Positions 11,316 through 21,133 of a stretch of 64,000 nt of DNA are shown in pieces. Origin of the DNA: Apricaphanius iberus (lineage: Eukaryota; Chordata; Actinopteri; Cyprinodontiformes; Aphaniidae); NCBI GenBank assembly GCA_028564705.1, contig JAPXFQ010000082.1, forward strand, positions 992,001 to 1,056,000, given 5' to 3'. Each line of letters opens with the position of its first letter. Position 1 is the first letter of the stretch. The position numbers and the translations under genes are program-made. The notes under the pieces were generated by a model, which ran no database searches, was not told where the DNA came from, and saw nothing but the letters and a program-made list of their open reading frames with translations.

Positions 11316-12855
11316 TTACCTGTTGCATTCTGGAGCATATAGCAAAATCCTGAAAAAAATGCTGTTTAAAAAAAATTTATAAAATAAAATGAAATAATAA
11401 TAATAATTTCAAATGAATGATTTCAATGGAATAATATTTTATTCTATTAACCCCATAGCCTATAAAGAAAACTATTTACATACTTCAGAGATTAGTATTT
11501 CTCAGAATCTGAATCCCAAACGAAGTAAAAGTGAATATTACAAAACAAACACGACATGTTTGAGTTCCTGTTTCCTTGAGAGGCACTCAGAGAGTTGAAT
11601 TATGCCAATCATCCTGGGCTGCAGCTGGCATACTCTTGGTTGCCTTAGACATACCTACAGAACACAACGTAAAAACAATGCGTTTGTATTAACTTATTTT
11701 TTATTTGTAAATCGACGACTCAGAAAAAACGTATCTTGTAGTGACATTTTTAAAAGATTATTTTTTCAAAAGAACAAAGCCTTCTATTCATTTTTTAGTT
11801 AATTTAGAAAAAACAGGTTTTTGCATTCTTTCAAGCGTTTTGATTGGTTTATGCATCAGAAGTCCATTAAACGGCAGAAGAAGATGAAATAAAGTAATTC
11901 CTTAATATCTCAAAATCTTTCCCAATGCTTTCATATGTTTCGGAAATTTCTTATAACTAATAATTGTATAGTTAGAGGTTATGGTTTTCTCTGCATTTTT
12001 CTGTTCATCTTATGAATGAATGAATGAATGAATGAATGAATGAACAGATTATTGACACACACAAAACTAATAAGAATAAAGGACAAGTGAATACACAGAC
12101 AGTAAGTTTTAGAGTAACATTAACTTAACTATAAACTAAAATAGAATTAAAGTTGTTCACAAAATAACTCAAAGATTTTGAAGGATTTGAATGCAATTTC
12201 CGGAAAATGACAAAAATGGGCCAAGGAATGAGTGATTAAATGATGGAGATGATGAGGTATTATGAAGGAATCTAAACTGTACTGTGGTGATTGGCAGAGC
12301 TCTAAGCTCTACTTGTTATGCTTTTTTTATTTTTTATTTTAAAGATAATACCTGCTAAATAAAAATAAAAAATCCTGAGCCTGAAATTTCTTTTCCAAGG
12401 AACGGGTTGCAGTGGATCCAATACATACACATTATAGGCAATTTGGCCAACAACTTTTTGGCACTGTGCTTGGTAATGTACAAGATGACCTACAACTTAA
12501 ATGTGAGTTTTAGAAAGTGAAAGTTATTCAGTTATAAGTGAAAACATATGAAACTCAGTTAAGCAAATTAATCTGATTAATTTGGCAACCATTTAATTCA
12601 GTAAAGGGCAATTTATACAAAAACATAAATTGCAACTTTTTCTAACTCTTTTAAATCTAAAATAAATACATACTAATTTAGACTTGCTTATAAGTAACTG
12701 ATCCCATTACTGCTTTCACTCAATTGCTAATGATTTCTTGTCTGCCTATTTTTTAATTTCCATACTAATTTTTTGATCAAATGCTAAATATCATTGTTTT
12801 ATTATCTATACTTTATTGTATTTTAATGTTGCTAGTTGATTATAAATCTTTGTTT
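11316..12855. other. AT-rich noncoding DNA
   Basis: No gene or element recognised apart from the tetranucleotide repeat at 12012-12044. Open frames are short and low in complexity. Confidence 0.5.
12012..12044. repeat. (TGAA)n microsatellite
   Basis: About eight uninterrupted TGAA units. The flanks CTGTTCA and TGAACAG are complementary, so the array sits in a potential small hairpin. Confidence 0.9.
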
Positions 12856-12889
12856 AAGCCTCATTTTAATGATTATTTTCACATTTTTT

Positions 12890-12965
12890 GTAATCCTGTA
12901 AAGCACCTTGAATTGCCTTGTGTTGAAAGTGTGCTATACAAATAGAATTGCCCTGCCTTTTGTTA
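12890..12965 (+). repeat. Retroelement 3' tail
   Basis: Contains 'gtaaagcaccttgaattgcc' followed by 'gtgctatacaaatagaattgcc', the terminal motif of a common fish retroelement family. The upstream 300 bp is AT-rich without a coding frame. Confidence 0.5.
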
Positions 12966-14655
12966 AAACACAATGGCAAATTAAGTTATAAGAAATACAT
13001 TACATTGAGTCTTGACTCCTCTCCTCTTTAACATATTTGCAGAGGCAGTAAACCAATAAAGTGCTCCAAGAAGTCATCAACATTCAGAGAAAACATACAT
13101 CCTTTGAGCTTTTCAGACAGACGTTTCTTGAACTCTGATACTATGCCATGTGTGTTCATATAACTGGCATGATGATGGGAAATGGACAGTTTTGTTAAAC
13201 CGCTACTTTTTTGTATAGATCTACGAGCGGTTGCGCGATCGTAAATGATAAATCATGTTCCGCGATGAACGAGCACACACGTATTTTCAACAGCCACGGC
13301 GGCCACTATGTCAGCTGTGGCTGTTGCTCCTGGCAAACAGCTTGTGTGTTGGAGTGCATGGACAGCCGCTTTTATACCGGCGTCTCCTTCGTGACGGCGA
13401 AGAGCTTTATTTCCGCTAGTTGCATGTACTAACTTCTTGGACACAATACACTAAAAAACACAAACCGGGTTCCCTTAGCTTCTGGCACAAGCTACCAGAC
13501 GGCTTATAGTCTCCGCCTTTTTCCTCTATCCATGCCCAGCACCACTTGTTTTAAAGGCCCTTGTCAACCACGACTATATCTCCCCCTGGCTTCATGAATT
13601 TTGCCTCCTTCTGATTTCGGGAGAAACAACTGGGGCTTGCCTCGGATGCTGCGTTCAAAGCCCCTTGGAGATAAATTTTTTCTGAATCAGAATCGGCACG
13701 GTGCCGGAGTACTTAAGCCCTGCGTGTGTGTGTGTGTTGGTGATAAAATGTACAAAACTTTTAACATTTACTTGCCTGGGTGGACGTCTATCTGGGTGCT
13801 GAGCCCCCATAAACCTCTGATCCTAGAATCGCCCCTGGTTTACTTCATCACCATTGTTGGTATTTAACTGTTACTGTGAAACAGGGCATGGTACCTGTGG
13901 TAACTGTCATGACAAACTTCCGTAACTCAGCTAAAATGTATTACTATTAGTAACTATTAGTTACTTGTTATTTTGATATAAGGTCTAATGTAAGACATAT
14001 CCTAATCTACATTAAGTTCAAAGTTTTGGATAGATTTTTAAGAAGTAACAGTGAATCAGATTGAATTTATTATGAGTAAATGGGGGTAGGATTAAATACG
14101 TTTTCTTCTTACTACTCTCTTTCAGGCAAACTGTATTTATTGTTTTTATTTATATTTATTCTTCCTTTTCTGCATTTTAAATTTTAATTAAATTTTTATT
14201 TATTTTTTTGTTGAAAACGGGAAAGACTGGAGGTGGTTCGTCACCTGTGTGCTTACTGCCAAGTGCCTGAAATGAAATGAATAAGCAAACAAATCTGTCT
14301 CACTGTGGAGGTTGACTTTAGTTTTCGTTTGTGTCTCTGGAGTTTCTATTAAAATTATCTTATCTGTTGTTAAAGCAAATCTTTATCGAACATCAGCTGG
14401 GCAGAGCTTAAACATAGTAAAACTCAAGCACTTTAACATTTCTAAGACATTTTGAAGACACTCTGTAGATCTGTTGCACATTTGATAGGAAGATTATGAA
14501 TCCCTTAAGGGGGGCTGTGATTGGGAAACATCTGCCTCCGCCCCATCCTGTCCCTCATGTCTGTCCTTGTTACATCCTCACATTCCTTCTCCCAGGCACC
14601 GCCACATTCAGCACCATATGTCTGAACCACAGTATTTTGGTCACTTCCAAGGAAC
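12966..14655. other. Noncoding DNA with a GC-richer block
   Basis: No gene recognised. About 13210-13700 is GC-richer than its surroundings and has several CpGs (for example near 13225, 13295 and 13380) and short open frames without known domains. A (GT)n run lies at about 13725. The remainder is AT-rich and unassigned. Confidence 0.45.
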
Positions 14656-14659
14656 ATTT

Positions 14660-15300
14660 TGAGAATAGAATAGAAGAATAGAAGATTCCTTTAATTGTCC
14701 CACATGGGGAAATTTGGTTGTAACAGCAGAAAAAAAAAATAACAGATATAAAAACAGAACAGGACACAGAACAGAAACACACACAATTATTAAAGAAGAA
14801 AGAAAAATATGTACATCACGTACTATAAAGTAATTAAAAATATTTAAGAAATTTTGCATAGTACGGATTGTACTTTGAGCAATGCAGTTAAAGAGGAGAC
14901 AAGCAATTTTCAATAAGTTATTATATGTAGGCTGTTAAAAGTAATGTGCGAGTTATAACAGTGTTGTTGTTGATTTAGTGCATTTTAACAGCAATGGTGT
15001 AAACATTATGTTTGTTGGGAGCAGTTTAGATTGTACAATCTGACAGCTGCAGGGAGAAAGGACCTGCGGAAACGCTCCTTAATGCATCTAGGATGCAGCA
15101 GTCTGTCACTGAAGGCGCTCCTGCAGTTCAGCAACCTTTCCATGCATGGGGTCGGAGTTTCTGTCAATCAGAGATGTTATTTTCACCAGTCCTTCTGTCT
15201 CCCACCACCTGCCCTGGATCCAGGGTGAATCCTAAAACAGAGCCGGCCTTCCTGATGAGTTTATCCAACATCCTCCTCTCAGCTGTCGATAAACCGCTAC
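14660..15300 (-). pseudogene. LINE C-terminal and 3'UTR relic (L2-like)
   Basis: Read on minus from about 15300, broken frames give motifs of the C-terminal part of fish L2-type polymerases: KLIRKAGSVLG, TLDP, KITSLID, then LLHPRC-like and (K)ER(F)RRSFLPAAVRLYN-like segments in shifted frames. The copy ends in 'aatttccccatgtgggacaa' and 'aggaatcttctattct', the typical 3' tail of this family, at about 14667-14720. It is 5'-truncated and frameshifted. Confidence 0.7.
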
Positions 15301-15409
15301 CTGCCTACCTACTAGGTTGGTAGGTAGGTCGGTAGATAGATAGATGTTTTCCATCAGTCTGACTGAGCTGGGGCCAAGAAAAATGGCTACTGAGGTAAAC
15401 ATTATTGAG

Positions 15410-15680
15410 TAGATTTTGCCACGGGGAGATTTAGCTATAGGGAGATTTAGCTACCTGTACATTTAGCAAGCACTAGATTTAGCTACAGGGAGATTTAGCT
15501 ACCAGGATTTTTAGCTACCAGTAGATTTAGCTGTGGGGAGATTTAGCTACACAGAGAAGTTAGCTACCAGCAGATTTGGCTAACAGGGCTTTTAGCTACT
15601 GGGAGAAGCTATGGGGAAATTTAACTATAGGGGGAGATTTAGCTACCAAGATTTTTAAGATACCAGGAGATTTAGCTACA
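15410..15680. repeat. Degenerate 16-18 bp minisatellite
   Basis: About 16 diverged tandem copies of a unit close to GGGAGATTTAGCTACA. Variants include GATTTAGCTACCAG, TTTTAGCTACTG and AATTTAACTATAG. Unit length drifts by a few bases and no open frame runs through it. It directly abuts a Tc1 fragment on its right. Confidence 0.85.
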
Positions 15681-15687
15681 GTAAAAA

Positions 15688-15850
15688 AATGGGCAAAAAT
15701 GAGCAAAGCTGGTAAAGACAAACTTCAGAAGCTTTGCAGATGTAATATTTGAGAAGACAGGCTCTACAATGTATTTTTAGGTCAACATATCCACACAAAA
15801 CCTCCTACATATTCATTTGTAAAAAGTAAAATAAAGACATTTCTCTATTG
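15688..15850 (+). repeat. Tc1/mariner 3' coding fragment
   Basis: Contains 'gggcaaaaatgagcaaagct' and 'ggtaaagacaaacttcagaa', which match the end of a fish Tc1 transposase (the AKLV.TYPKRLA region), then decayed flank. The reading frame is lost. Confidence 0.5.
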
Positions 15851-16519
15851 TCTTCCTTCCACTTCAAAATTTTACACCTGCTTTATCTTGAATGTGTTTT
15901 GAGGACAAAAATGACAAAAAACTATGAATATGGTTTAATGAGTATATATTATTTTGCAAGGCAGGGTACACCTTTAAATATAATGGGGGTTTTTTTGATC
16001 CACCATTTGTGTATGCTGTTTTTTTCTTCTGTTTATAGCACCAGCGTCAGGCCAGGATCTACAAAGATTCAGCTACAATGAAATACATATCATTTCCCTA
16101 CAGCTCTGTGATAAAAGTACCAAACACCAACAGTACCTTATTCAGAAAATGAAATAACCCACCCTCGCTGGTGTACGCCGAAGCATGTTGTACATGTGCT
16201 TTTTGTACGTGTTTGCTTTGCTTGCCTCCAGGTACAACCAGCTGACCTCGTTCATCTTCTCGCTGTCTGAGAGTCACGTTGTCTGTGAGCCACATTTCCC
16301 TCGGCTTCATTCATGCAAAACGTTATTTGCTGGGAAATGTACACGTCCGGAGAGAGAGAGGAGGATGGTGAATTAATGAACCGTGGTTCCTGTGAATGTA
16401 AGGAGCCTCTATTGCTCTGATTGCACAGTTATGTGGGACAGCCCTAGGGTTTAGTACGTCAGTAAGTTCCCCATGTAAAGTAGAGCTGCTGATGTTTTGT
16501 TAAATGCCTTCAATCTAGA

Positions 16520-16650
16520 TTACCGTTCTTGGACTTTTTCATATTTTGTCACCACGAACTTCAGTGTACTTCGTATGATAGAACAACACAAAGTTGAACT
16601 TGTTTTTGTAAAGTGGAGGCAAACTGATACCTGGGTTATACCAAAAAAAA
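16520..16650. repeat. Tc1/mariner terminal fragment
   Basis: Shows 'ttcttggactttttcatatt', 'acgaacttcagtgta' and 'agaacaacacaaagtt', the same terminal motifs as at 6870-6995. It is a one-ended, diverged copy. Confidence 0.5.
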
Positions 16651-16734
16651 TCCATAAATGTGTGTTTTCATCGGTGTGCATCTTAGACCCAAGCAGCTCA
16701 GGTTAGGTTTTGATTTTTGGTTTCATTTGATTTT

Positions 16735-17190
16735 TTTTTCTTCACTTATACCATTTAAGATCCAACTTTACAAATCCATAAAAACAAGATTGAAAATACA
16801 GTGCAGGAGGCCATGAGGTCACCTCCCCGAAAGCCCAATAAAACGGGCATAAAATGGCAAGAACAAGCAAGACAATATATTGATTTAACATCATAAACGT
16901 ATACACATATTAACATTATTTTCAGCTCTCTTTTGAAAGAGTTTAATGGAAGTTATTGTGTTTAAAGCGGGGCCTAGATGATTCCAGAAAGGCCCTCTGT
17001 ATCGGTCTGTATTTTTATTGGCTGTAGTTCTACAAAAGGGAAGATACAAATCCTTGCAGTGCCTTGTGGAGTATGCATGAAGAATACATAAAAATGTGGT
17101 TCTAAGTCTGAGCATAACATCTGCCATATTCACATACTTACACATAAAAATATGTATGCAATAGATGCTAACTTTAAATCTGGTCAAAAT
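16735..17190 (-). pseudogene. LINE C-terminal relic with A-rich tail
   Basis: The minus frame 17187-16891 encodes HAYSTRHCKDLYLPFCRTT and then RYRGPFWNHLGPALNTITS, followed by SIKLFQKRAENNV. This matches the '(H)NTR..(L)..P..RT....F...GP..WN.LP..I....S...FK' pattern at the C-terminus of CR1/Jockey-type LINE polymerases. After the stop there is a 3'UTR of about 150 bp ending in GAAGAAAAAAAAA (16735-16745 on plus as T-rich). It is 5'-truncated. Confidence 0.65.
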
Positions 17191-17234
17191 TGTATGTTTT
17201 ATGAAGGAAGGAGCAGATGGTGAGAATCTATTTG

Positions 17235-17290
17235 AAATATTAATAATAATTAAATAATAAATAATAATAAAATAATAATAATTCTTATTT
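17235..17290. repeat. (AAT)n-rich microsatellite
   Basis: An imperfect run of AAT/AATA units. Confidence 0.8.
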
Positions 17291-17369
17291 AGATATATTT
17301 GGTATGTTGCACTTCAAACCATATTACAGTACATAAAAAAAGGAAAGAAGGATTCTTCATAAAATTAAA

Positions 17370-17580
17370 ATTAAAATATGGACAACCCAGAGCATCCTCT
17401 TCATGAGACTATCCTACAGCAACAGAGTATCTTCAGTCGGAGGCTTCTTCAGTTTCACTGCAACACAGACCGCAACTCCCCACTGCCATCATGGTCTACA
17501 ACAACTCCTTGAAAAATAAATTAGTAATGAGATACAACTTCCCTCTGGGATCAATAAAGTAGTTTTGAATTTGAACTGAA
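17370..17580 (+). pseudogene. L2-type LINE 3' end relic
   Basis: Encodes DNPEHPLHETILQQQSIFSR followed by RLLQFHCNTDR. After a one-base frameshift it reads TAIMVYNNSL, the conserved end of fish L2-type polymerases. It ends in 'cctctgggatcaataaagta', a typical LINE terminus. Short, 5'-truncated copy. Confidence 0.7.
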
Positions 17581-17699
17581 TAATGCGGGGACAGATCAAA
17601 CTGTAATATTATGTTTCCATACATGAAGTATAAGTTAAAGAGCAAACTTGTCTACAAACATGTTAGATGGAAGAAGCTTGACATTTCCAGAGTCAGATT

Positions 17700-18010
17700 C
17701 AGGCATGGACTTTGACCGGGCATTATACTGCCACCACCATGCAGCATGATAGAGACTATTTGTTCAGGACAGTGTGCAGAATTGGTTTAACATTGAAATA
17801 TTGGCGAATGGACTCCTTTTTTTAATGTTTTTTTTTCACTATTTAGTTCATTTCTGAAGACAGGTGGTTTCACTGGAGCGCAGGACACACTTTTCAGATT
17901 GTCGACAAAAAGCATGTATTGTTTTCCTTTAGCCTCAAAGTTAGTACTTTTTGTGGAACCATGACGTAAAATCCCATTAAAATACTTTGCAGTTTGTGGC
18001 TGTCATATGA
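17700..18010. repeat. Tc1/mariner fragments
   Basis: About 17725-17760 resembles the 'gccaccaccatg' segment. About 17950-18005 contains 'aaaatcccattaaaatactt' and 'gcagtttgtggctgtcatatg', matching the subterminal region of the same Tc1 family. The parts are separated by unrelated DNA. Confidence 0.45.
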
Positions 18011-19319
18011 CGCGTTTGTGAGGCTGTGGTTATACGGGCTTGTTGGACACCACCAGAGACAGAAGCAGTGAAATGTTTCCCTGCGGATAAATCCAGAGAT
18101 TTGCTAATTCATAATCTGATTACTGTGTTTTATTATCAGATCAGGGATCATCTGTGGACCTTTTGGTGTCACTGCAGCTGTTGAGCTTAATAGGCTTCCA
18201 TATTAAGTGCCTCTAATCCATTTTTCAGAGCATTTGAACAGACGTGGCTTTTGACTTAATTTCATTTGGGGTTTTTTTGCTAATTAACGTATGTCGTTTT
18301 TCCAAGAATCGTGGATGTTACTACCTCATCAGCAGTGTTGTTTTGTTTAAGGAGGAGGCAGATGTTGGATTGTAGCCTAGTCATGCGGGGTGGGGTTAAC
18401 ATCCAGGCAGGGGGAGGGGCCCAGATTTCATCTCTGATTTGCAACCATCTGCCTCCTTCCAAGGCCGAGCAGAGCCGCTCTGTCTGTGCTGTCCCGATGC
18501 CCTCTGGGATATATAGAGAGAGAGGTTGTATCTGTAGTCAGAAATGCACTGTCACACAGTTTTCTCTAGTAGGACTAGAGATCCATTCACATTTATACTC
18601 TCAAGTAGCAACAAAGAACAAGATAAAGCTCCTGGTGATCTGGCAACTGAGATTGTAAAAGTTGCATTCATAATCAAACATGTTGGATGTTGAACTCGAG
18701 GAGCAGCATGCTCCACACTGAGCTGCACATTGCACAAAAAGAAAAGAATAGAGGAGGGAGAAAAGGGGGGCGGTGACGGGACCAGAAAAAAAGGATTTCC
18801 CCCTCTGTGTTGCCATGGAAACAGAAGTGGATGAAGGATGACTGATTTCCTGTACAGCTGTAGAGAGAGGGAAGGAGGTGGAGCCCAATGAGTGAAGCAT
18901 ACAGTTTTGTTTTTTTGGTTAATTTTGTTTTGCAATTGTTTGCCCAGAGGCTTAGGGAATACTTTCGTTTTCCAAGTTTTGAAAATTTTATCAAAAGAAA
19001 AAAAAAGGCAACCTTTTAAATTAATCTATTGCAGCCGTAACTGCTGATTATTGCACAACACTGAATACTTTTACAGAGAAAGGATCTCAAGAAGATTGTA
19101 GAAACTGCCGATTTGTCAATTTTTGTTTTGTTCCATTCCAATCCAGTCATGTAGTGGGCTTTGTAAAAAGAGATTTACAAAAAAGTTGCCCCCATATTGT
19201 CATATTACAAGCGCAAACTGTATTGTTTGTTCTGTTTAGCACTGTTTTAAGTTAATCTTTATTCAACCAGGTCCTACAACTGAGAACTACAGTTCTCTTT
19301 ATTGTAAAATTCGTAGTGC
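18011..19319. other. Noncoding DNA left of the gypsy element
   Basis: No gene seen. Overlapping minus-strand frames at 18552-18994 have no domains. About 19245-19319 ('ttaatctttattcaaccagg') resembles a dispersed fish repeat into which the gypsy element may have inserted. Confidence 0.45.
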
Positions 19320-19523
19320 TGTGGCGGACCACCAGGGGGCTCCAATCACACCCAGACAACGGGGTTTTATATTTAAAAATGTTATGTTTGGATTTGAAAA
19401 TGTTCAAGTTGGTTGTGGCGCGAATGTGGCAATTTATCTGACTTACCGTTGTTCTGTAGTTGGGTTGGAGTTGAATAAGCGAGCTGATCGGATCTAACTG
19501 TGTCGTCCTTTCATTCCTCCACA
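19320..19523 (+). repeat. 5' LTR of gypsy element
   Basis: 204 bp starting TGTGGCGGACC and ending CTCCACA (TG...CA). Aligned with the 3' LTR it differs by scattered substitutions and by a 21 bp segment (TAACTGTGTCG... near 19495-19515) absent from the 3' copy. Confidence 0.85.
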
Positions 19524-19524
19524 T

Positions 19525-19535
19525 TGGTGACCCCG
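19525..19535 (+). other. Primer binding site of gypsy element
   Basis: TGGTGACCCCG begins one or two bases after the 5' LTR, the usual place for tRNA priming. I did not identify the tRNA. Confidence 0.6.
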
Positions 19536-19544
19536 TTTTTGAAC

Positions 19545-20330
19545 ATGTCCGAAGGTGAAGCCGGCTCCTCTCAGATGATGCCTACCGCAGTGGAACATCC
19601 ACCTGCATCCCCGGCTTCTTTTTCCGTGGCTGTAAAGATCCCAGACTTTTGGCTGCATGATCCACCTTCATGGTTTTTCCACATAGAGGCACGGTTCACT
19701 CTTCGTCGTGTGTCCTCGGACGACACAAAATACCATTATGTGGTTGCGGCGCTGGACCCGCTATCAACCCGCTGTGCGATGCCCCTTCTCCGAAACTCCC
19801 CAGCTCAGGGGAAGTACGCCGCCCTTGAGGAGCTACTGCTTCGCCGTTAGTCCCTTTCAGCCGCAGAACGGGTCGAGAAACTCCTCTCCCTCCCTGGCTT
19901 GGGTGATGGCTCAGCCCTGGAGCTCATGGAGAGCATGTTGTCCCTGCTGGGCACTGATGACGGCGGGTTCCTTTTCATCAACCTGTTCCTCCGACAGCTT
20001 CCATCTCAGGTGTGGGCTATCCTGACCAACTGCTCGCTGCTGCTCACTAAGGACTACCGCGACCTAGCCGAAGAAGCTGACCGCGTCTTTCTGGCTACCA
20101 AGAACTTCGCAGTCCAGGCGATGGCTCCCGCATCTCCTGCGGCATCTGCTGAGACTTCGCCACCATCCCCAGAAGCTGAAGGGCCATCGGTAGTGGCGAG
20201 GATCGCTGCACAGAGACGCCGCGGATCAGACTTCAGCTACTACCACCAGCGGTTTGGCGCCAGAGCCCGGCGCTGCCTCCCGCTCTGCAGCTTCAAGCCG
20301 CAGGGAAATGGCGCCGCCAGTGCTCGGTAG
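19545..20330 (+). pseudogene. gypsy gag pseudogene
   Basis: The start codon at 19545 follows the leader. The N-terminal part (PDFWLHDPPSWFFHIEARF) is the usual start of fish gypsy Gag capsid domains. The same frame is cut by a TAG at 19848-19850, then continues from 19851 (SLSAAERVEKLLSLPGLGD..) to a TAG at 20328. An Ala/Pro/Ser-rich stretch follows the capsid region. No CCHC knuckle is visible in frame. The in-frame stop and the missing knuckle indicate a dead copy. Confidence 0.75.
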
Positions 20331-20398
20331 CAGCCACGACCATTGGCGAAAGGGAAAGGCTGCTGTTCATCGAGGGCTCACGGTCTGGAAGACGCTTT

Positions 20399-20942
20399 AT
20401 GGTCGATTCTGGTTCTCAGAAGAGCCTGGTTCCTCCGGCAGGCTCTGATCGGCTGGCTGAGGGCTGCGGTCCGTCGCTGTCCGCCGCTAACGGCTCCCTC
20501 ATCAGGACTTTTGGCGAAAGGTCGGTGACTGTCTGTTTTCACAGTAGAGACCTCCAGTGGAACTTTGTCGTAGCCGCCAGTTCGGTTCCCATCATAGGGG
20601 CGGATTTCCTCTGTGCACACGGACTCCTGGTTGATGTCGCTAACAAATGGCTAATTGATGCTGTGTCATTTTCCTCTCTGCCTTGTCCGACGCGGGGAAC
20701 TGTACAGTCAATCCATGCTAGTGTTTTAGCTTCTGAGAACGATTTTCAGTTGTTATTAGCAGAGTTTCCTTCACTGACTGTTCCCAACTTTTCCACCGCT
20801 GACACTAAGCACAGGGTATAGCATTAGATCCCCACTACCGGGCCTCCAGTGTTTGCGCGGCGCACCGCCTAGATCCCGCTAAACTGGCTATCGCTCGGGA
20901 GGAGTTCGCCAACATGGAGCGCTTAGGGATCGTTCGGCGCCC
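20399..20942 (+). pseudogene. gypsy protease and start of reverse transcriptase
   Basis: In a different frame from gag, residues VDSGSQKSLV contain the aspartic protease DSG triad, followed by IIGADFL, the second conserved part of retropepsins. A stop (TAG) lies at about 20819-20821. Broken frames beyond it encode the linker to reverse transcriptase, including the LDPAKLAIAREEF-type motif near 20870-20910. The sequence is cut at 20942 by the Harbinger insertion. Confidence 0.75.
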
Positions 20943-21133
20943 TAATAGGCCCGACACACGGGGAGCGACAAGTGACAGCGACAGGCGAAACTCGTCGCCA
21001 CCCAGGTGAAAATGAACACACGGGAGGCCATAAACAGCAGCGATTGCGGCATCGTGCTTTCGGATCGCTTGTCTCCAAGAAATCCTATTGGTTATTGAAT
21101 TCGCTGCAATTCTGACATTTTTAAAAGCGATCC

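Noticed and set aside
18552..18994. Three overlapping minus-strand frames
   Set aside because: No conserved motif, and mutual overlap without a preferred frame.
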